Positions 46,862 through 55,649 are shown, numbered from the stretch's first letter. The stretch is 64,000 nucleotides of DNA from DATLZU01 sp051293835 (GCA_051293835.1 JBPKMA010000005.1:124001-188000), one strand, 5' to 3'. Made by a program: numbers and translations. Notes: a model not told the origin generated them from the sequence alone.

Positions 46862-47275
46862 CTAGCCTGCTAAGCGCGGGCTTTTTTGAAGTATCGAAGC
46901 TGAGGCCTGCGGAGAGCATCTGCAACCTAATAAATATTTCAAGTGGCTGCCACAGCCAGCCCGGCAATCACTCGCACCGAATCCGGGGACGAGGACCCGA
47001 CCCCGCGTCCGACCAGCCCGCGCGCATTCCGGTTCCGAAAATCGGCGCACGCTGACCACCCGCGCGCCTGGCGCGGCCAGCAGATAATCAATGTGCCAGT
47101 GCCGGGTTTTCGTGCGTGATAAATGGCGGGAGAGGCGCGCGTCTAGATGGCGCCGGGCGCTGCCGGTGTACACGTAACGACCGGCCGGAAAGTGGAAAGT
47201 ACCCAACCGGCCGATGCGAATGCGCCGAGGTGCCGCAAGAGTGATCAGGAGTTGGTAGGTATGCGGGATGCCCAC
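46862..47275 (-). CDS. GIY-YIG-like nuclease family protein (DUF123, COG1833)
   Basis: The 137-residue protein carries the DUF123 pattern throughout: TYQLLITLAAPRRIRIGRLG, FPAGRYVYTGSARR, LSRHLSRTKTRHWHIDYLL, an EC pair (EPECARA), and the terminal FGASDCRAGCGSHLKYL. The family is predicted to be GIY-YIG-fold nucleases of unknown target. About 20 extra residues after the usual end (from LGCRC) may be read-through into new sequence. The GTG start at 47275 has only a weak ribosome site. It lies next to a transposase remnant, so it may be accessory. Confidence 0.75.
   Translation of the reverse strand: MGIPHTYQLLITLAAPRRIRIGRLGTFHFPAGRYVYTGSARRHLDARLSRHLSRTKTRHWHIDYLLAAPGARVVSVRRFSEPECARAGRTRGRVLVPGFGASDCRAGCGSHLKYLLGCRCSPQASASILQKSPRLAG
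46864..46887 (+). terminator. Orphan plus-strand intrinsic terminator
   Basis: AGCCTG (46864-46869) pairs with CGGGCT (46877-46882) with one G-U, across a seven-base loop, and runs into six T. On the plus strand no gene precedes it; it overlaps the last codons of the minus-strand DUF123 gene. It may be a remnant of the insertion element or end an unrecognised transcript. Confidence 0.35.
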
Positions 47276-47606
47276 GGTTACCTCATGGCTGGCAAGAACA
47301 GCCGCTCACACGGAACCATTATGACCGAGCCCCATGCTTGGGGTGAGCCATGCGGGAGCCTCTTTATTCGAAATGACCAAGTCGGCCAACCGCATGTCCT
47401 GTGCGTAGCAGAAAAGCGTAGCAGAACAGGGGGGGCCTTTTGCGCTCCCCGCTTCGCCATGCAGCCAATCGTTTGGATCTACGGACCGCACTCCCTACCG
47501 GACGAGAGTGACACCTGGAAAAGACTCCCGCCCCCTGTTCTCTTTTCTGCGATCCGACAACAGATTGAGCAGCATATCCTGGCTCACCCCTGCCATCCTC
47601 TGAAAG
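47276..47606. other. Intergenic stretch without a supported gene
   Basis: About 330 bases between the DUF123 gene and the MEMO-like gene. Open frames exist on both strands, but none resembles a known protein and none has a ribosome site. A small hairpin CCCCA-TGCT-TGGGG is visible near 47331. No tRNA-like cloverleaf was seen. Confidence 0.5.
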
Positions 47607-48857
47607 CTAAAAGAACGCCATTGCCGCGTACGTCACCGTCGAGTTGTACTGATCGGTGATACCCCGGTCGTAGCGCAGCACTCGGCCTTTGTCCGCCTGG
47701 ATCAGGCGCAGCAGCGTATAGATGGCCGAGAAGCCGGAGACACGGCGTTGGTCGTTTTCTTTGCGGATGAACTGTGCGAAAGCTTCTGGATCCAGGTCTT
47801 CCACATGTTTAAGCATCGCCAAGTCCTGCCGCATGCAGCGGTGGAAAGAGAAGTCGGTGGGCGGCGAGGAGTCACCGTAGCGCAGGCCGATGTGAGCCAG
47901 TTCCGCGCCGGCGATCGCGCAAAAGTCCCGGCCTGACATGGCGATTGCCTCCTTGAGGGCGGCGATGAAGGATTCAATCCATTCCCGGCTTTGCGGATCG
48001 ACGAGGCTCGCCGTGGGGAAAGAGCAGAGGACTGGCACGATGCTCATAGGTTTCTTGCCGCCGACGATGTGCTGGAGAAACGGCAGCTGGAATTCGATCG
48101 CGTGCTCGTGCTGATGGTAAAGTTCGTCGTCAAAACATTGCGGCACGGTGGCTCTTAGCCGGTCGAGGATGAGGTGATCTGCACGGACAATGCCCAACGG
48201 TGTCTCGAAGGCCTTGTCCGTGACCGCGTACGGCGACTCCATGCCGGAATAGGCGGTTCCCAAAAGCACGAAGAGGTCGGGGGCCTCGGCTTCCTGCAGT
48301 TCCTTGTAGGCCCAGGCATAGATGGGGCCGGCCTCACGCAGGTCGTAGGTCGGCGCGACGAGGCCCTTGATCTTCTTACCGCGGTTTTCAGACGGTTTAG
48401 GATCCGGCCCTTCCTTGGACGAAAAAAACCCTTCGATCTGCGCCCGGAGCCGCTGACTGTCCGCCTCATAACTACGTCCGGCAAAGGCGGCCTTCCGGAC
48501 GGGCGAGTCGCGATAGGTTTTCCTCGCCTGCTCCTTCGCCGCTTCGACCCGTTCCCCTTCCAAAAACAGCTTGGCGTCCAAATCCTCAACCAGCCGTTCC
48601 AGGTTGAGGGGGTTCAGAAACTCGCCAAAGCGCTTCAGATAGAGCATGCCGATTTCTTCGAGCGAATGTTCCCCGTCGAAATGCTGAACGACGAAGAAGT
48701 AGCTTAGCGGCAAGATGAGTTTGTCCCTACTCAAGCCGGTGGGGTCCCAGAGGACTATGTACTGCTCCTCGTTCTCCCGGATCGGCGAGAACTGCAGGTT
48801 CCGGAGCATGGGGTATCGCTTGGGATCCTTGGGCGTCGGCGACGCTTGCCTCTCCAT
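47607..48857 (-). CDS. PqqD-like domain fused to a MEMO/AmmeMemoRadiSam-B-like domain
   Basis: The 416-residue protein has an N-terminal winged-helix, PqqD-like region (about residues 30-105; LPLSYFFVVQHFDGEHSLEE and LVEDLDAKLFLEGER). A linker and a C-terminal MEMO domain follow (GLVAPTYDLREAGPIYAWAY; AFETPLGIVRADHLIL; HEHAIEFQLPFLQ; AIAGAELAHIGLRYGD). MEMO proteins belong to the LigB-like metal-dioxygenase fold. The usual first ligand in the P-S/T-H block is absent: here it reads LLGTAYSGME. The EH ligand remains. It is the last gene of the ATPase/membrane-protein operon, 67 bases after its neighbour. Confidence 0.75.
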   Translation of the reverse strand: MERQASPTPKDPKRYPMLRNLQFSPIRENEEQYIVLWDPTGLSRDKLILPLSYFFVVQHFDGEHSLEEIGMLYLKRFGEFLNPLNLERLVEDLDAKLFLEGERVEAAKEQARKTYRDSPVRKAAFAGRSYEADSQRLRAQIEGFFSSKEGPDPKPSENRGKKIKGLVAPTYDLREAGPIYAWAYKELQEAEAPDLFVLLGTAYSGMESPYAVTDKAFETPLGIVRADHLILDRLRATVPQCFDDELYHQHEHAIEFQLPFLQHIVGGKKPMSIVPVLCSFPTASLVDPQSREWIESFIAALKEAIAMSGRDFCAIAGAELAHIGLRYGDSSPPTDFSFHRCMRQDLAMLKHVEDLDPEAFAQFIRKENDQRRVSGFSAIYTLLRLIQADKGRVLRYDRGITDQYNSTVTYAAMAFF

Positions 48858-48924
48858 GATAATCCAGGGCAGCATTCTAACGGAGGCCCGCCGTGACCGG
48901 CAACCATTCGAAGGGTGAAGGACA

Positions 48925-49674
48925 TTATCCCCCCGGCGACTGTTCACGGCACTGTCGGGTCCAAATCACCAGCGCGATGACGGTGACGGCCGTCAGCCAC
49001 AACGAGGCGCGGCCGTAGGAAGGATCCGCAAATTCGATCAGGTCGGTCAGCCGGCCGATCAGGAGAGACATACGGGCCATGACGGTATAGCCGAACGCGG
49101 CACCGAACGAGATCATGAGGAACAGGATGCCGATTCGGGCGACGGCTTTGCCGGCACCGGTGTGCTCGACGGAAAAGAAGAAATAAAACAACACCGAGGT
49201 GACGCCGATCAGAATGATGACCGTGTTCAAGTTGCTCGCCGGGTTCAAGAGGTTCAAGCTGAAGGTCAGGCCGTCTCCCGGGACCATTGATGTCAGGGGG
49301 CGCACCGTGTCTTCGACTTGTTTGAGAATGTACGACGAAATTGTCCGCGGAATCGCGAGCCCGGATCCGACCCCGACGATAAAGGCGAAAGCGTAGCGGG
49401 ACAACCACGCTGCCTTTGGGGCGTATCGAGTCAGCATAAGCATCCCGATCGTCAGTGGGATCAGCAGCGACCAGTCCCCCTGTTTGACGATCGGCTCGTA
49501 AATCAAGTGAATGATCACCGTATCGTAAGCCTTTACGATCGTGTATCCCACCGAGACTCCGACGTAGAGGTGCTCCGCCACTTTGAAGAGCGGGTTGTCT
49601 TCGTACAGGAACGACAGGATGAACAACGTCAATCCCGTTGCGATCCAGGCTCCCAACAACGTGTCAAACGGCAT
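48925..49674 (-). CDS. Polytopic membrane protein, unknown family
   Basis: The 249-residue protein has about six to seven hydrophobic helices, for example GAWIATGLTLFILSFLY, LIPLTIGMLMLTRYA, NTVIILIGVTSVLFYFFF, ILFLMISFGAAFGYTVM and LWLTAVTVIALVIW. A charged loop VKAYDTVIIHLIYEP lies between helices. I do not recognise the family. ATG 49674 is preceded by GGGGGT. It belongs to a same-strand operon with a MutL-like ATPase and other membrane proteins, so it is probably a membrane subunit of the same complex. Confidence 0.75.
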   Translation of the reverse strand: MPFDTLLGAWIATGLTLFILSFLYEDNPLFKVAEHLYVGVSVGYTIVKAYDTVIIHLIYEPIVKQGDWSLLIPLTIGMLMLTRYAPKAAWLSRYAFAFIVGVGSGLAIPRTISSYILKQVEDTVRPLTSMVPGDGLTFSLNLLNPASNLNTVIILIGVTSVLFYFFFSVEHTGAGKAVARIGILFLMISFGAAFGYTVMARMSLLIGRLTDLIEFADPSYGRASLWLTAVTVIALVIWTRQCREQSPGG

Positions 49675-49704
49675 CGAGACCCCCAAGGGCAAACAGATTG
49701 CGCG

Positions 49705-50532
49705 TCACCCTTTTTGTTTCCTTCGCAGAGCCACATAGAAGATGTTGCATAAAACCACCAGAATGATGATGGCGAAATGGGTCGCCGATTGGGCGTCCAT
49801 CCCGGCAATGGCTCTCCCCTTCTGGCCGATCAGGCTTTCGTATTCGGCGGCGCCGCGCAGGCCACCGATGAGCCCGTTGATCTGGCCACTTCTCAGCAAG
49901 GGATACAACCCCGGTGCGATGACACCTGTGCAGCCGCCCCCGAGTTCGAACTTGTACTTGTCCTTGCCGAAGACATACCACGCTTCGACGCCGGGATTGC
50001 CGGCCGCCAGGCTCACAGCGTAGTTCACATCGCGCAAATTCTGAACGCCCTCCAGCACGGGCAACCCTTTGGTCGGCTTTCCGTAGTAATCGAACGGAAA
50101 GGTGGTATAGAGATCCTGCCCCATGTTGATGATGACCGATCCGGCGCCCGGGCTCCAGCCAAGAAAGACGTAGTCGCGGCCGTTGACCTTGCCCGTTTCC
50201 TGTGCGACCTGACTGACGACCTGGTCGGCGAGCCCGATGCCGGTCACCCACAGGGTCATGACGATCACCCGCAGGTTCTTGCGGAACGCATGACGCAGGA
50301 TGGCGATCGATTGGGGATACAGTTCCGGCTTGGATGCCGGATCAAAGTCCATCGAGAGCAGGAACACCGAGCCTGGCGGCAGGTTCTCGATATAGTCATA
50401 TACCCCGCGCACTTCTGGCGACACCTTGATCGGCAGGCCGACCGGATACAGGAGCGGCACAAGCGTGCACAGGCCGATCACCAGAAAGATGATCCGCCGA
50501 TCAATCTTGAGCATGCGCTCAGCGAACGTCAT
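49705..50532 (-). CDS. Membrane-anchored alpha/beta protein of unknown function
   Basis: The 275-residue protein has an N-terminal membrane span (IIFLVIGLCTLVPLLYPVG), a soluble alpha/beta domain (about residues 40-245) and a C-terminal span (FAIIILVVLCNIFYVAL). The soluble part starts GSVFLLSMDFDPASKPELYP and contains GGGCTGVIAPGLYPLLRSGQ. Its order of strands and helices, and several positions, resemble the soluble domain of the DUF6754-like protein two genes upstream, suggesting distant paralogy. ATG 50532 starts close to the first span; an upstream ATG at 50571 is possible. Confidence 0.72.
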   Translation of the reverse strand: MTFAERMLKIDRRIIFLVIGLCTLVPLLYPVGLPIKVSPEVRGVYDYIENLPPGSVFLLSMDFDPASKPELYPQSIAILRHAFRKNLRVIVMTLWVTGIGLADQVVSQVAQETGKVNGRDYVFLGWSPGAGSVIINMGQDLYTTFPFDYYGKPTKGLPVLEGVQNLRDVNYAVSLAAGNPGVEAWYVFGKDKYKFELGGGCTGVIAPGLYPLLRSGQINGLIGGLRGAAEYESLIGQKGRAIAGMDAQSATHFAIIILVVLCNIFYVALRRKQKG

Positions 50533-50622
50533 AAACCGTTGTTCGTGAAGCGAAGTGTCTCTCGCCTTCAAACGCAGGCGGCTTGCGAACGACGAGCTGC
50601 GAGATCCGTCCGACGCAGCACG

Positions 50623-51273
50623 TTATTCCTTGCCGCCGCCCAAATATGACCGTTCCACGCCAAAGATGATTTTGAATGAAAGCGCCACGGCGCCCAGGCT
50701 CACGCCGATCAGGATGGCGCGCCGGACCGAAGCGTTGAGCACGTTCAGAATCCACTGGGAGACGTCACCACTGGCTGGCAGGAGGTATTCGCCCAGCGGT
50801 ACGCGGCCCATCATGACGATGATCGCCGCGACCAGCAAGACAGCCGCTTCGCGGCTTCTGGCGCGGAATGACCGGTACGCGGCCGAGGCGATGAAAAACG
50901 CCAGGATGGCGAACATCGTTCCTTGCAGCGGCACCAACATATACGTATAGATCCAGCCGAAAGCGGTTGCGGCGCCGTCCACCGTCTCTTTGCCGTTGGC
51001 CCACAGGCCTACGGCGATCGTTCCGAGCAGACCGGCGTACAAGATCAGACTGTATCCCCATCCAGGTTCTTTCCGGCGGATCCTCACAGCATGGAGATGG
51101 AACAGGCTGGTGACACCGAGCACCAATGCGAAGCCCCCGATGATCTGCATCCATTTGGTGACCGAGGTGAGAAGGCGTTCGGAAGCCGGATGCGGCACGT
51201 AATATTGGGCTGCGAACACCAGCCCGGTCACCAGCGTCACCAACAGCGGCGCTTGTCGGCGGAAAAAAGTCAT
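50623..51273 (-). CDS. Six-helix membrane protein, unknown family
   Basis: The 216-residue protein has about six predicted spans, including LVTLVTGLVFAAQYYV, MQIIGGFALVLGVTSLFHL, LILYAGLLGTIAVGLW, MLVPLQGTMFAILAFFIASA and AAVLLVAAIIVMMG. A conserved-looking polar stretch RIRRKEPGWGYS sits between helices 2 and 3. I recognise no family. Its ATG overlaps the stop of the upstream DUF6754-like gene by four bases, so the two are translationally coupled and probably interact. Confidence 0.78.
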   Translation of the reverse strand: MTFFRRQAPLLVTLVTGLVFAAQYYVPHPASERLLTSVTKWMQIIGGFALVLGVTSLFHLHAVRIRRKEPGWGYSLILYAGLLGTIAVGLWANGKETVDGAATAFGWIYTYMLVPLQGTMFAILAFFIASAAYRSFRARSREAAVLLVAAIIVMMGRVPLGEYLLPASGDVSQWILNVLNASVRRAILIGVSLGAVALSFKIIFGVERSYLGGGKE

Positions 51274-52556
51274 TTCAGATCCCGAAACACGTCCAGCACG
51301 ATCTGCGGCCAGTCCGCGCCGAACAGGACTCCGGCAGTAGCGACAAGCGTGCCCAGGCCAATCGCGCTCAGGATGAAGGCCTTCCCGATGTCTTGGCCGC
51401 GCAGCGTGCCGACCTGCACTGGTTCTTTCGACAAATACGCGCTGGCTGCATACAGCTCTTCGCCGATCAATGTGTAGTCGCAGGTGGTCACGAAAAACGG
51501 CAATTGGTGGTCGGAGTCGGTGCCGGCGATCTGGATCGCGCCCGTGCTGGCGCCGGTCTCAGTCAGGAGCAGCGATTCGGCAAAATACGCCCCCATGAAA
51601 AAGTTCGCCGCCGGCTTCTTGCGCAGCATGATCCCGTCCACGGCAGCGGTGTAACTGAATTGATCTGTGGTAATGAAAAAGTTCGAGTCTTCCTTGAACT
51701 GATCTGCTTTACCCGCTTCCAGATAGGCTTGTTTCGTGATTTCCTGGCACACCGCCATGGTAATCGGGTCGCGGTGCGGCACCAGCAGCTCAGTCTCATA
51801 AGCCGCGGCCCGCTTGGCGACACGGCCCAGAATGACGGCCGCGGCGATGGTTGAGGGATCGCTCATGTCGTGCGCGCCGGTCAGATAGAGGATCGGTTTG
51901 CCCAACTCGGTCGCTCGTCCGATGGCTTCATCCACCGCATCGAGCCCGGGGATTCGGCGCAGAAAGATCTCCCGTCGCTTCGCCGTCCGGATCGCATAGA
52001 ACACGACCCCGCTGAACGAGAGGGCCAAGAACAAGTTGTTCATCTGGTTCCAGTTGATCCAGTTCGGCGCCGGCGTGGCGGCCGCCGGCCGGGCGAAGAC
52101 ACGGTCCTCGCCGCTGACCGCCGCGACTGTGACGGTATAGACGGTGCCGTCTTTCAATTCGATGCCCTTGCCGTTCTTGACGGTGAATTGATGAACCTCC
52201 GGGCGATCGGGTCTACTCCACCAAGGCCATTTGTTCTCCCGCACGTAATGGGTGTTGGCTGGAAACTCAGCGACGACTTTCATCGTCGCGGGATCGGCCG
52301 AAGGGGACTCGCTGAGCAGGATCTGATACTTGACGGCTGCGCTGTCGTAAGGCGCTGGCGCCCACAGCACGGTCAGGCTGCCACCGCCGTCGTTCGGAGT
52401 ATCGATCACCCGAACGTCTTGCGGCGGCAAAAGCGTCGATTCGGCCAGCGCGGCTGTTCCCGTCCAATCCAGCAGCGCGCATAGAGACACGAGCCAGACG
52501 GCCAGCAATGACCGGACTTGTCCGCCCGTCTCGCGTGACCCTTCACATACCGGCAC
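51270..52556 (-). CDS. Membrane protein with fibronectin type III domain and DUF6754-like region
   Basis: The 428-residue protein has a signal peptide (about residues 14-38, ending AALAES) and an FN3 domain (about 45-150: GGSLTVLWAPAP, YQILLSESPSADP, GTVYTVTVAAVSGEDR). A membrane span (NLFLALSFSGVVFYAI) follows, then a cytoplasmic alpha/beta domain (about 200-370: LGKPILYLTGAHDMSDPSTI; VDGIMLRKKPAANFFMGAYF) and a C-terminal span. The layout matches proteins annotated DUF6754, of unknown function. GTG 52556 is two bases after the previous stop and is preceded by GGAG. It is a candidate core membrane subunit of the operon. Confidence 0.75.
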   Translation of the reverse strand: MPVCEGSRETGGQVRSLLAVWLVSLCALLDWTGTAALAESTLLPPQDVRVIDTPNDGGGSLTVLWAPAPYDSAAVKYQILLSESPSADPATMKVVAEFPANTHYVRENKWPWWSRPDRPEVHQFTVKNGKGIELKDGTVYTVTVAAVSGEDRVFARPAAATPAPNWINWNQMNNLFLALSFSGVVFYAIRTAKRREIFLRRIPGLDAVDEAIGRATELGKPILYLTGAHDMSDPSTIAAAVILGRVAKRAAAYETELLVPHRDPITMAVCQEITKQAYLEAGKADQFKEDSNFFITTDQFSYTAAVDGIMLRKKPAANFFMGAYFAESLLLTETGASTGAIQIAGTDSDHQLPFFVTTCDYTLIGEELYAASAYLSKEPVQVGTLRGQDIGKAFILSAIGLGTLVATAGVLFGADWPQIVLDVFRDLK

Positions 52557-52558
52557 CG

Positions 52559-53707
52559 TCAGGCTCCTTCGATAACTTCGATGTTGGCGCGGGGAACGAT
52601 CGCCGTGCTGCTGTCCGGAAAGCGGACCTCCAGGACGCGCACCAGGCTTTCGGTGGGAATTTTTTGAAGATCCGGCGGCAACCGCGAGACCTCGCCGATT
52701 TTGCCGAACAGAGGATCGCGAATAATGCGGACAAGATCGCCGATCTTGATTCCTTCCCGCGTCCGTTCCCGCTCGTCTTCTCCCTCGCTCCCGTCCATGG
52801 ACCGGTGACGGGCGACGGGTGACGGGATGATGATCTCTGGCCGGATCACTCCTGCCCGGATTTGGGTTGCGCCGGAAACCGAGGCTTTCCGGCCGGCGTG
52901 CGCGGACAGCAGCTTGAACGTCTTAGCCGCCATCGGAATCGTGCCGAATCCCTCCGTGAGGATCAACGTGAATCCGACCTTCTCAGTGCCCGTAATCGCG
53001 ACGCCCAGATCGTACCCGAGCAATGCCCGTAGATCCTTGTCATGAATGCCTCCGACTATGAGCGCCGCGACGCCGACATCTTTAGCCTTGTTCATGGTCT
53101 CGATTGGACAGAGCGCACCGCACACGACGACCTTCCCCTTGAATTCCGGGGTCAGGTGCTCTGGTGTGAGAGTTTCGTCCGGAGCTTGCACGGCGACGGT
53201 GATCTCGCCCCAGGCCTCTCCGCCGATCCCGAAAATGCCTTGCACCAGGCTGCAGGTGGTCTCGATGGTGACCCCGTGATTCGGGTGCACCTCGATGACG
53301 GTCCCATCGATATACGCTAGAAGTTCCAGAACGCGCGGTGGCTCGCGCAGGAGCACCTGGCCAGTCACTGTCGAGACGGATTCGATCGTGCCCTGAATGG
53401 GCGAGCGGACCTCGGTTTTGAACCATTTGATCAGCGGCCTGTTCTCCGCGATGACCTCGTCTTTGCGCACAGGCTCGCCTTCCCGTTTGACTAGATACTC
53501 TCTGATCTCATCGGGCGCGATGCCCAGGAGATTGGCGACGTTGACCGCTTGCACCTTGCCGGGCAACTCGGCCCGCGCGACCGGCGAGTCGGCGTGCACC
53601 ACGTTGCCGATGTTGACTAGCACAGTGCCCGGCAGCGGCAGCAATCGTTTCCGTCGGACAATCGTGCGCTCGGTGACGGTCAGCCCGGGTGTGTATGCGT
53701 GAGCCAT
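52559..53707 (-). CDS. Tandem barrel-sandwich-like protein with C-terminal KOW-like domain
   Basis: The 382-residue soluble protein begins HAYTPGLTVTERTIVRRKRL. It has two carrier-like beta modules (about residues 25-110 and 115-170) with phrases such as VRSPIQGTIESVSTVTGQVL and DGTVIEVHPNHGVTIET, reminiscent of barrel-sandwich hybrid folds. No biotin- or lipoate-type Lys motif is visible. A central alpha/beta part (KGKVVVCGALCPIETMNKAK) follows, and then a C-terminal KOW/SH3-like unit, residues 320-380: GDLVRIIRDPLFGKIGEV and VLEVRFPDSSTAIVPR. It looks like an adaptor between the MutL-like ATPase and the membrane proteins, but that is inference. Confidence 0.72.
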   Translation of the reverse strand: MAHAYTPGLTVTERTIVRRKRLLPLPGTVLVNIGNVVHADSPVARAELPGKVQAVNVANLLGIAPDEIREYLVKREGEPVRKDEVIAENRPLIKWFKTEVRSPIQGTIESVSTVTGQVLLREPPRVLELLAYIDGTVIEVHPNHGVTIETTCSLVQGIFGIGGEAWGEITVAVQAPDETLTPEHLTPEFKGKVVVCGALCPIETMNKAKDVGVAALIVGGIHDKDLRALLGYDLGVAITGTEKVGFTLILTEGFGTIPMAAKTFKLLSAHAGRKASVSGATQIRAGVIRPEIIIPSPVARHRSMDGSEGEDERERTREGIKIGDLVRIIRDPLFGKIGEVSRLPPDLQKIPTESLVRVLEVRFPDSSTAIVPRANIEVIEGA

Positions 53708-53786
53708 TTCTTCACGGGATATTGAATGATGAGTGTTAAGTTGTCAGAAGACCAATTGCGACATGCGTAAGTTCATCCCGCAGAAC

Positions 53787-55649
53787 TCAGCCTTCAACAC
53801 CTGACATCGGATACAAGTCTACAGCTTTGTACCATTTGTTCAGGGCGGCCAAACGCGCGGCGTCGTCGCGTGGGAGTTGCAAGGGACGTCCGCGGCCGTC
53901 GAGGAGCAAACCAACGACCCCGCCTTGCACCGTGCGGCTCACGGCGTGGCCGGGACCTTCGCCGAGATCGACAGTCTTGGCCGGGTGCATCGTCACGCGA
54001 GCCGTCCGATCCTGGGTCAACGGAAACAGGCGGAGGTCGCCGAATCGCAACGTGCCGCGTTCCTCAGGCCGACCGTCGTCGAACGCGATCACATAGTCGG
54101 CGCACCGCTCTCCGTCCTTCCCGCGGCCGATCGGCGCGACGCAGACGCCGAGGTAGATCATGCAGTCCCAGATGAACACGTCGGTCGCCGCTTTTTCGTT
54201 CACCGTCGAAAGCACGCCGAGATGGGGCATCATGAAAATGCTGTCCACGGACAGGCGGGTGAAGCCCAGCGGTTCATAAGCGTCGATCATCATCATCATC
54301 GCTTGCACCCGCCGTGGCGCGTGGGAAAGGATGCCGCCGCTGCCGACGATCAGATCCAGCTTCAGCATGTCGATCAGCGTTCGGCCGGAGGCCTGCTGCT
54401 CGAAGATATCCGAAATCGTCCGTTCCTGCTGTACGCCTTTCAGACCCGTGGCTAGGGATTTGTGATGGATCAACGCCAGCCGCAGGGCTTCCCGCGCGAT
54501 GGCCTGCTCCACCTGCAACTCATCAAGCGTCTGCGGGATCGTCGTGGGCCGGATCATTTTGTTCTTAATCCGGTTCCGCAGCGTCTGTTCGTCGATGAAG
54601 AAGGGCACCCATCGCATGATGTTCGCCAGTCCGGCTTCGGCCAGCACGTTGGAGATGCTGTACGACATGCCCAAGTTGGCGCTGACGGTACGGTTAAAGA
54701 CGCCGTCGAACACTGAAAAGACGTCGGTCGTCGCCCCTCCGATGTCCACCCCGATCAGGTTCAGGTGTTGCCGCCTGGCGATGGTTTCCATAATCAACCC
54801 AACCGCGGCAGGGGTCGGCATGATCGGCGCGCCTGTCATCTCGATGAGTTTCTTGTACCCTGGCGCCTGGGCCATGACGTGCTCGAGGAACAAATCGTGG
54901 ATCTTCTGCCGGGCCGGCGCCAAGTTTTCCCGTTCCAGCACGGGCCTGATGTTCTCGGTGACCACCAGCGCGGTTTTCTCACCGAGGATCTTGCGGATCT
55001 GCTCACGCGCGTCCTTGTTGCCCGCGTAAATGAGTGGCAAGGTGTATGTGCTGCCGAATCGGGGGCGCGGCTCGGCAGCGGCGATGTATTCCGCCATCTC
55101 GACGACGTGCGTGATGGCTCCGCCGTCTGTGCCGCCTGACATGAGGATCATGTCCGGACGCAGGGTTCGGATCCGCTCGATCTTTTCATGGGGCAACCGT
55201 CCGTCGTTCGACGCGAGCACGTCGATGACGATCGCGCCTGCACCCAGGGCGGCTCGTTGCGCGCTTTCTCCCGTCATATTCTGGACGACGCCCGTCACCA
55301 TCATCTGCAGCCCGCCGCCGGCGCTGCTCGTGGAGATGTAGATGTCCACTCCCACGTTCGGCTCCCCCTCAGGGGCCCGGTTCGGCGTGATGAGGCGTTC
55401 GCCGTCGAGGATCTTCCGGCCGGACAGCTCTTCAATTTCGGCGATGGCGTTGAGCACGCCCTTCGTGACATCCTCGAACGGTGCTTCGACGGTGGTCGGC
55501 GCTTCGCCGCGATAGGTCTGGCGATATTCCTCGCCGATCTTTTCAATGAGAATGGCTTTGGTGGTGGTGCTTCCGCAGTCGGTCGCGACAATAACGGTCA
55601 ACGGCCGATCCTTCGCCTGCTTTTCGGCGGACGGACCGGACGCGGTCAT
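53787..55649 (-). CDS. MutL/GlmL-family ASKHA ATPase, orphan (no mutase nearby)
   Basis: The 620-residue protein belongs to the glutamate-mutase MutL (GlmL) family. The first phosphate loop DCGSTTTKAILIE is at residues 24-36 and a second DxGG motif, GVDIGGATTDVFSVFDG, near 300. ISTSSAGGGLQMMV and MSGGTDGGAITHV lie between. In clostridia MutL is encoded beside the B12-dependent glutamate mutase subunits and is thought to act as a reactivation or chaperone ATPase. Here no mutase gene is present in 64 kb; the partners are membrane and scaffold proteins. The ATG at 55649, with AAAGGAG upstream, overlaps the previous stop by four bases. Confidence 0.88.
   Translation of the reverse strand: MTASGPSAEKQAKDRPLTVIVATDCGSTTTKAILIEKIGEEYRQTYRGEAPTTVEAPFEDVTKGVLNAIAEIEELSGRKILDGERLITPNRAPEGEPNVGVDIYISTSSAGGGLQMMVTGVVQNMTGESAQRAALGAGAIVIDVLASNDGRLPHEKIERIRTLRPDMILMSGGTDGGAITHVVEMAEYIAAAEPRPRFGSTYTLPLIYAGNKDAREQIRKILGEKTALVVTENIRPVLERENLAPARQKIHDLFLEHVMAQAPGYKKLIEMTGAPIMPTPAAVGLIMETIARRQHLNLIGVDIGGATTDVFSVFDGVFNRTVSANLGMSYSISNVLAEAGLANIMRWVPFFIDEQTLRNRIKNKMIRPTTIPQTLDELQVEQAIAREALRLALIHHKSLATGLKGVQQERTISDIFEQQASGRTLIDMLKLDLIVGSGGILSHAPRRVQAMMMMIDAYEPLGFTRLSVDSIFMMPHLGVLSTVNEKAATDVFIWDCMIYLGVCVAPIGRGKDGERCADYVIAFDDGRPEERGTLRFGDLRLFPLTQDRTARVTMHPAKTVDLGEGPGHAVSRTVQGGVVGLLLDGRGRPLQLPRDDAARLAALNKWYKAVDLYPMSGVEG

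Noticed and set aside
47276..47606. Possible gene on either strand in this gap
   Set aside because: Frames are short or run into the MEMO-like gene antisense, with no ribosome site and no family resemblance.
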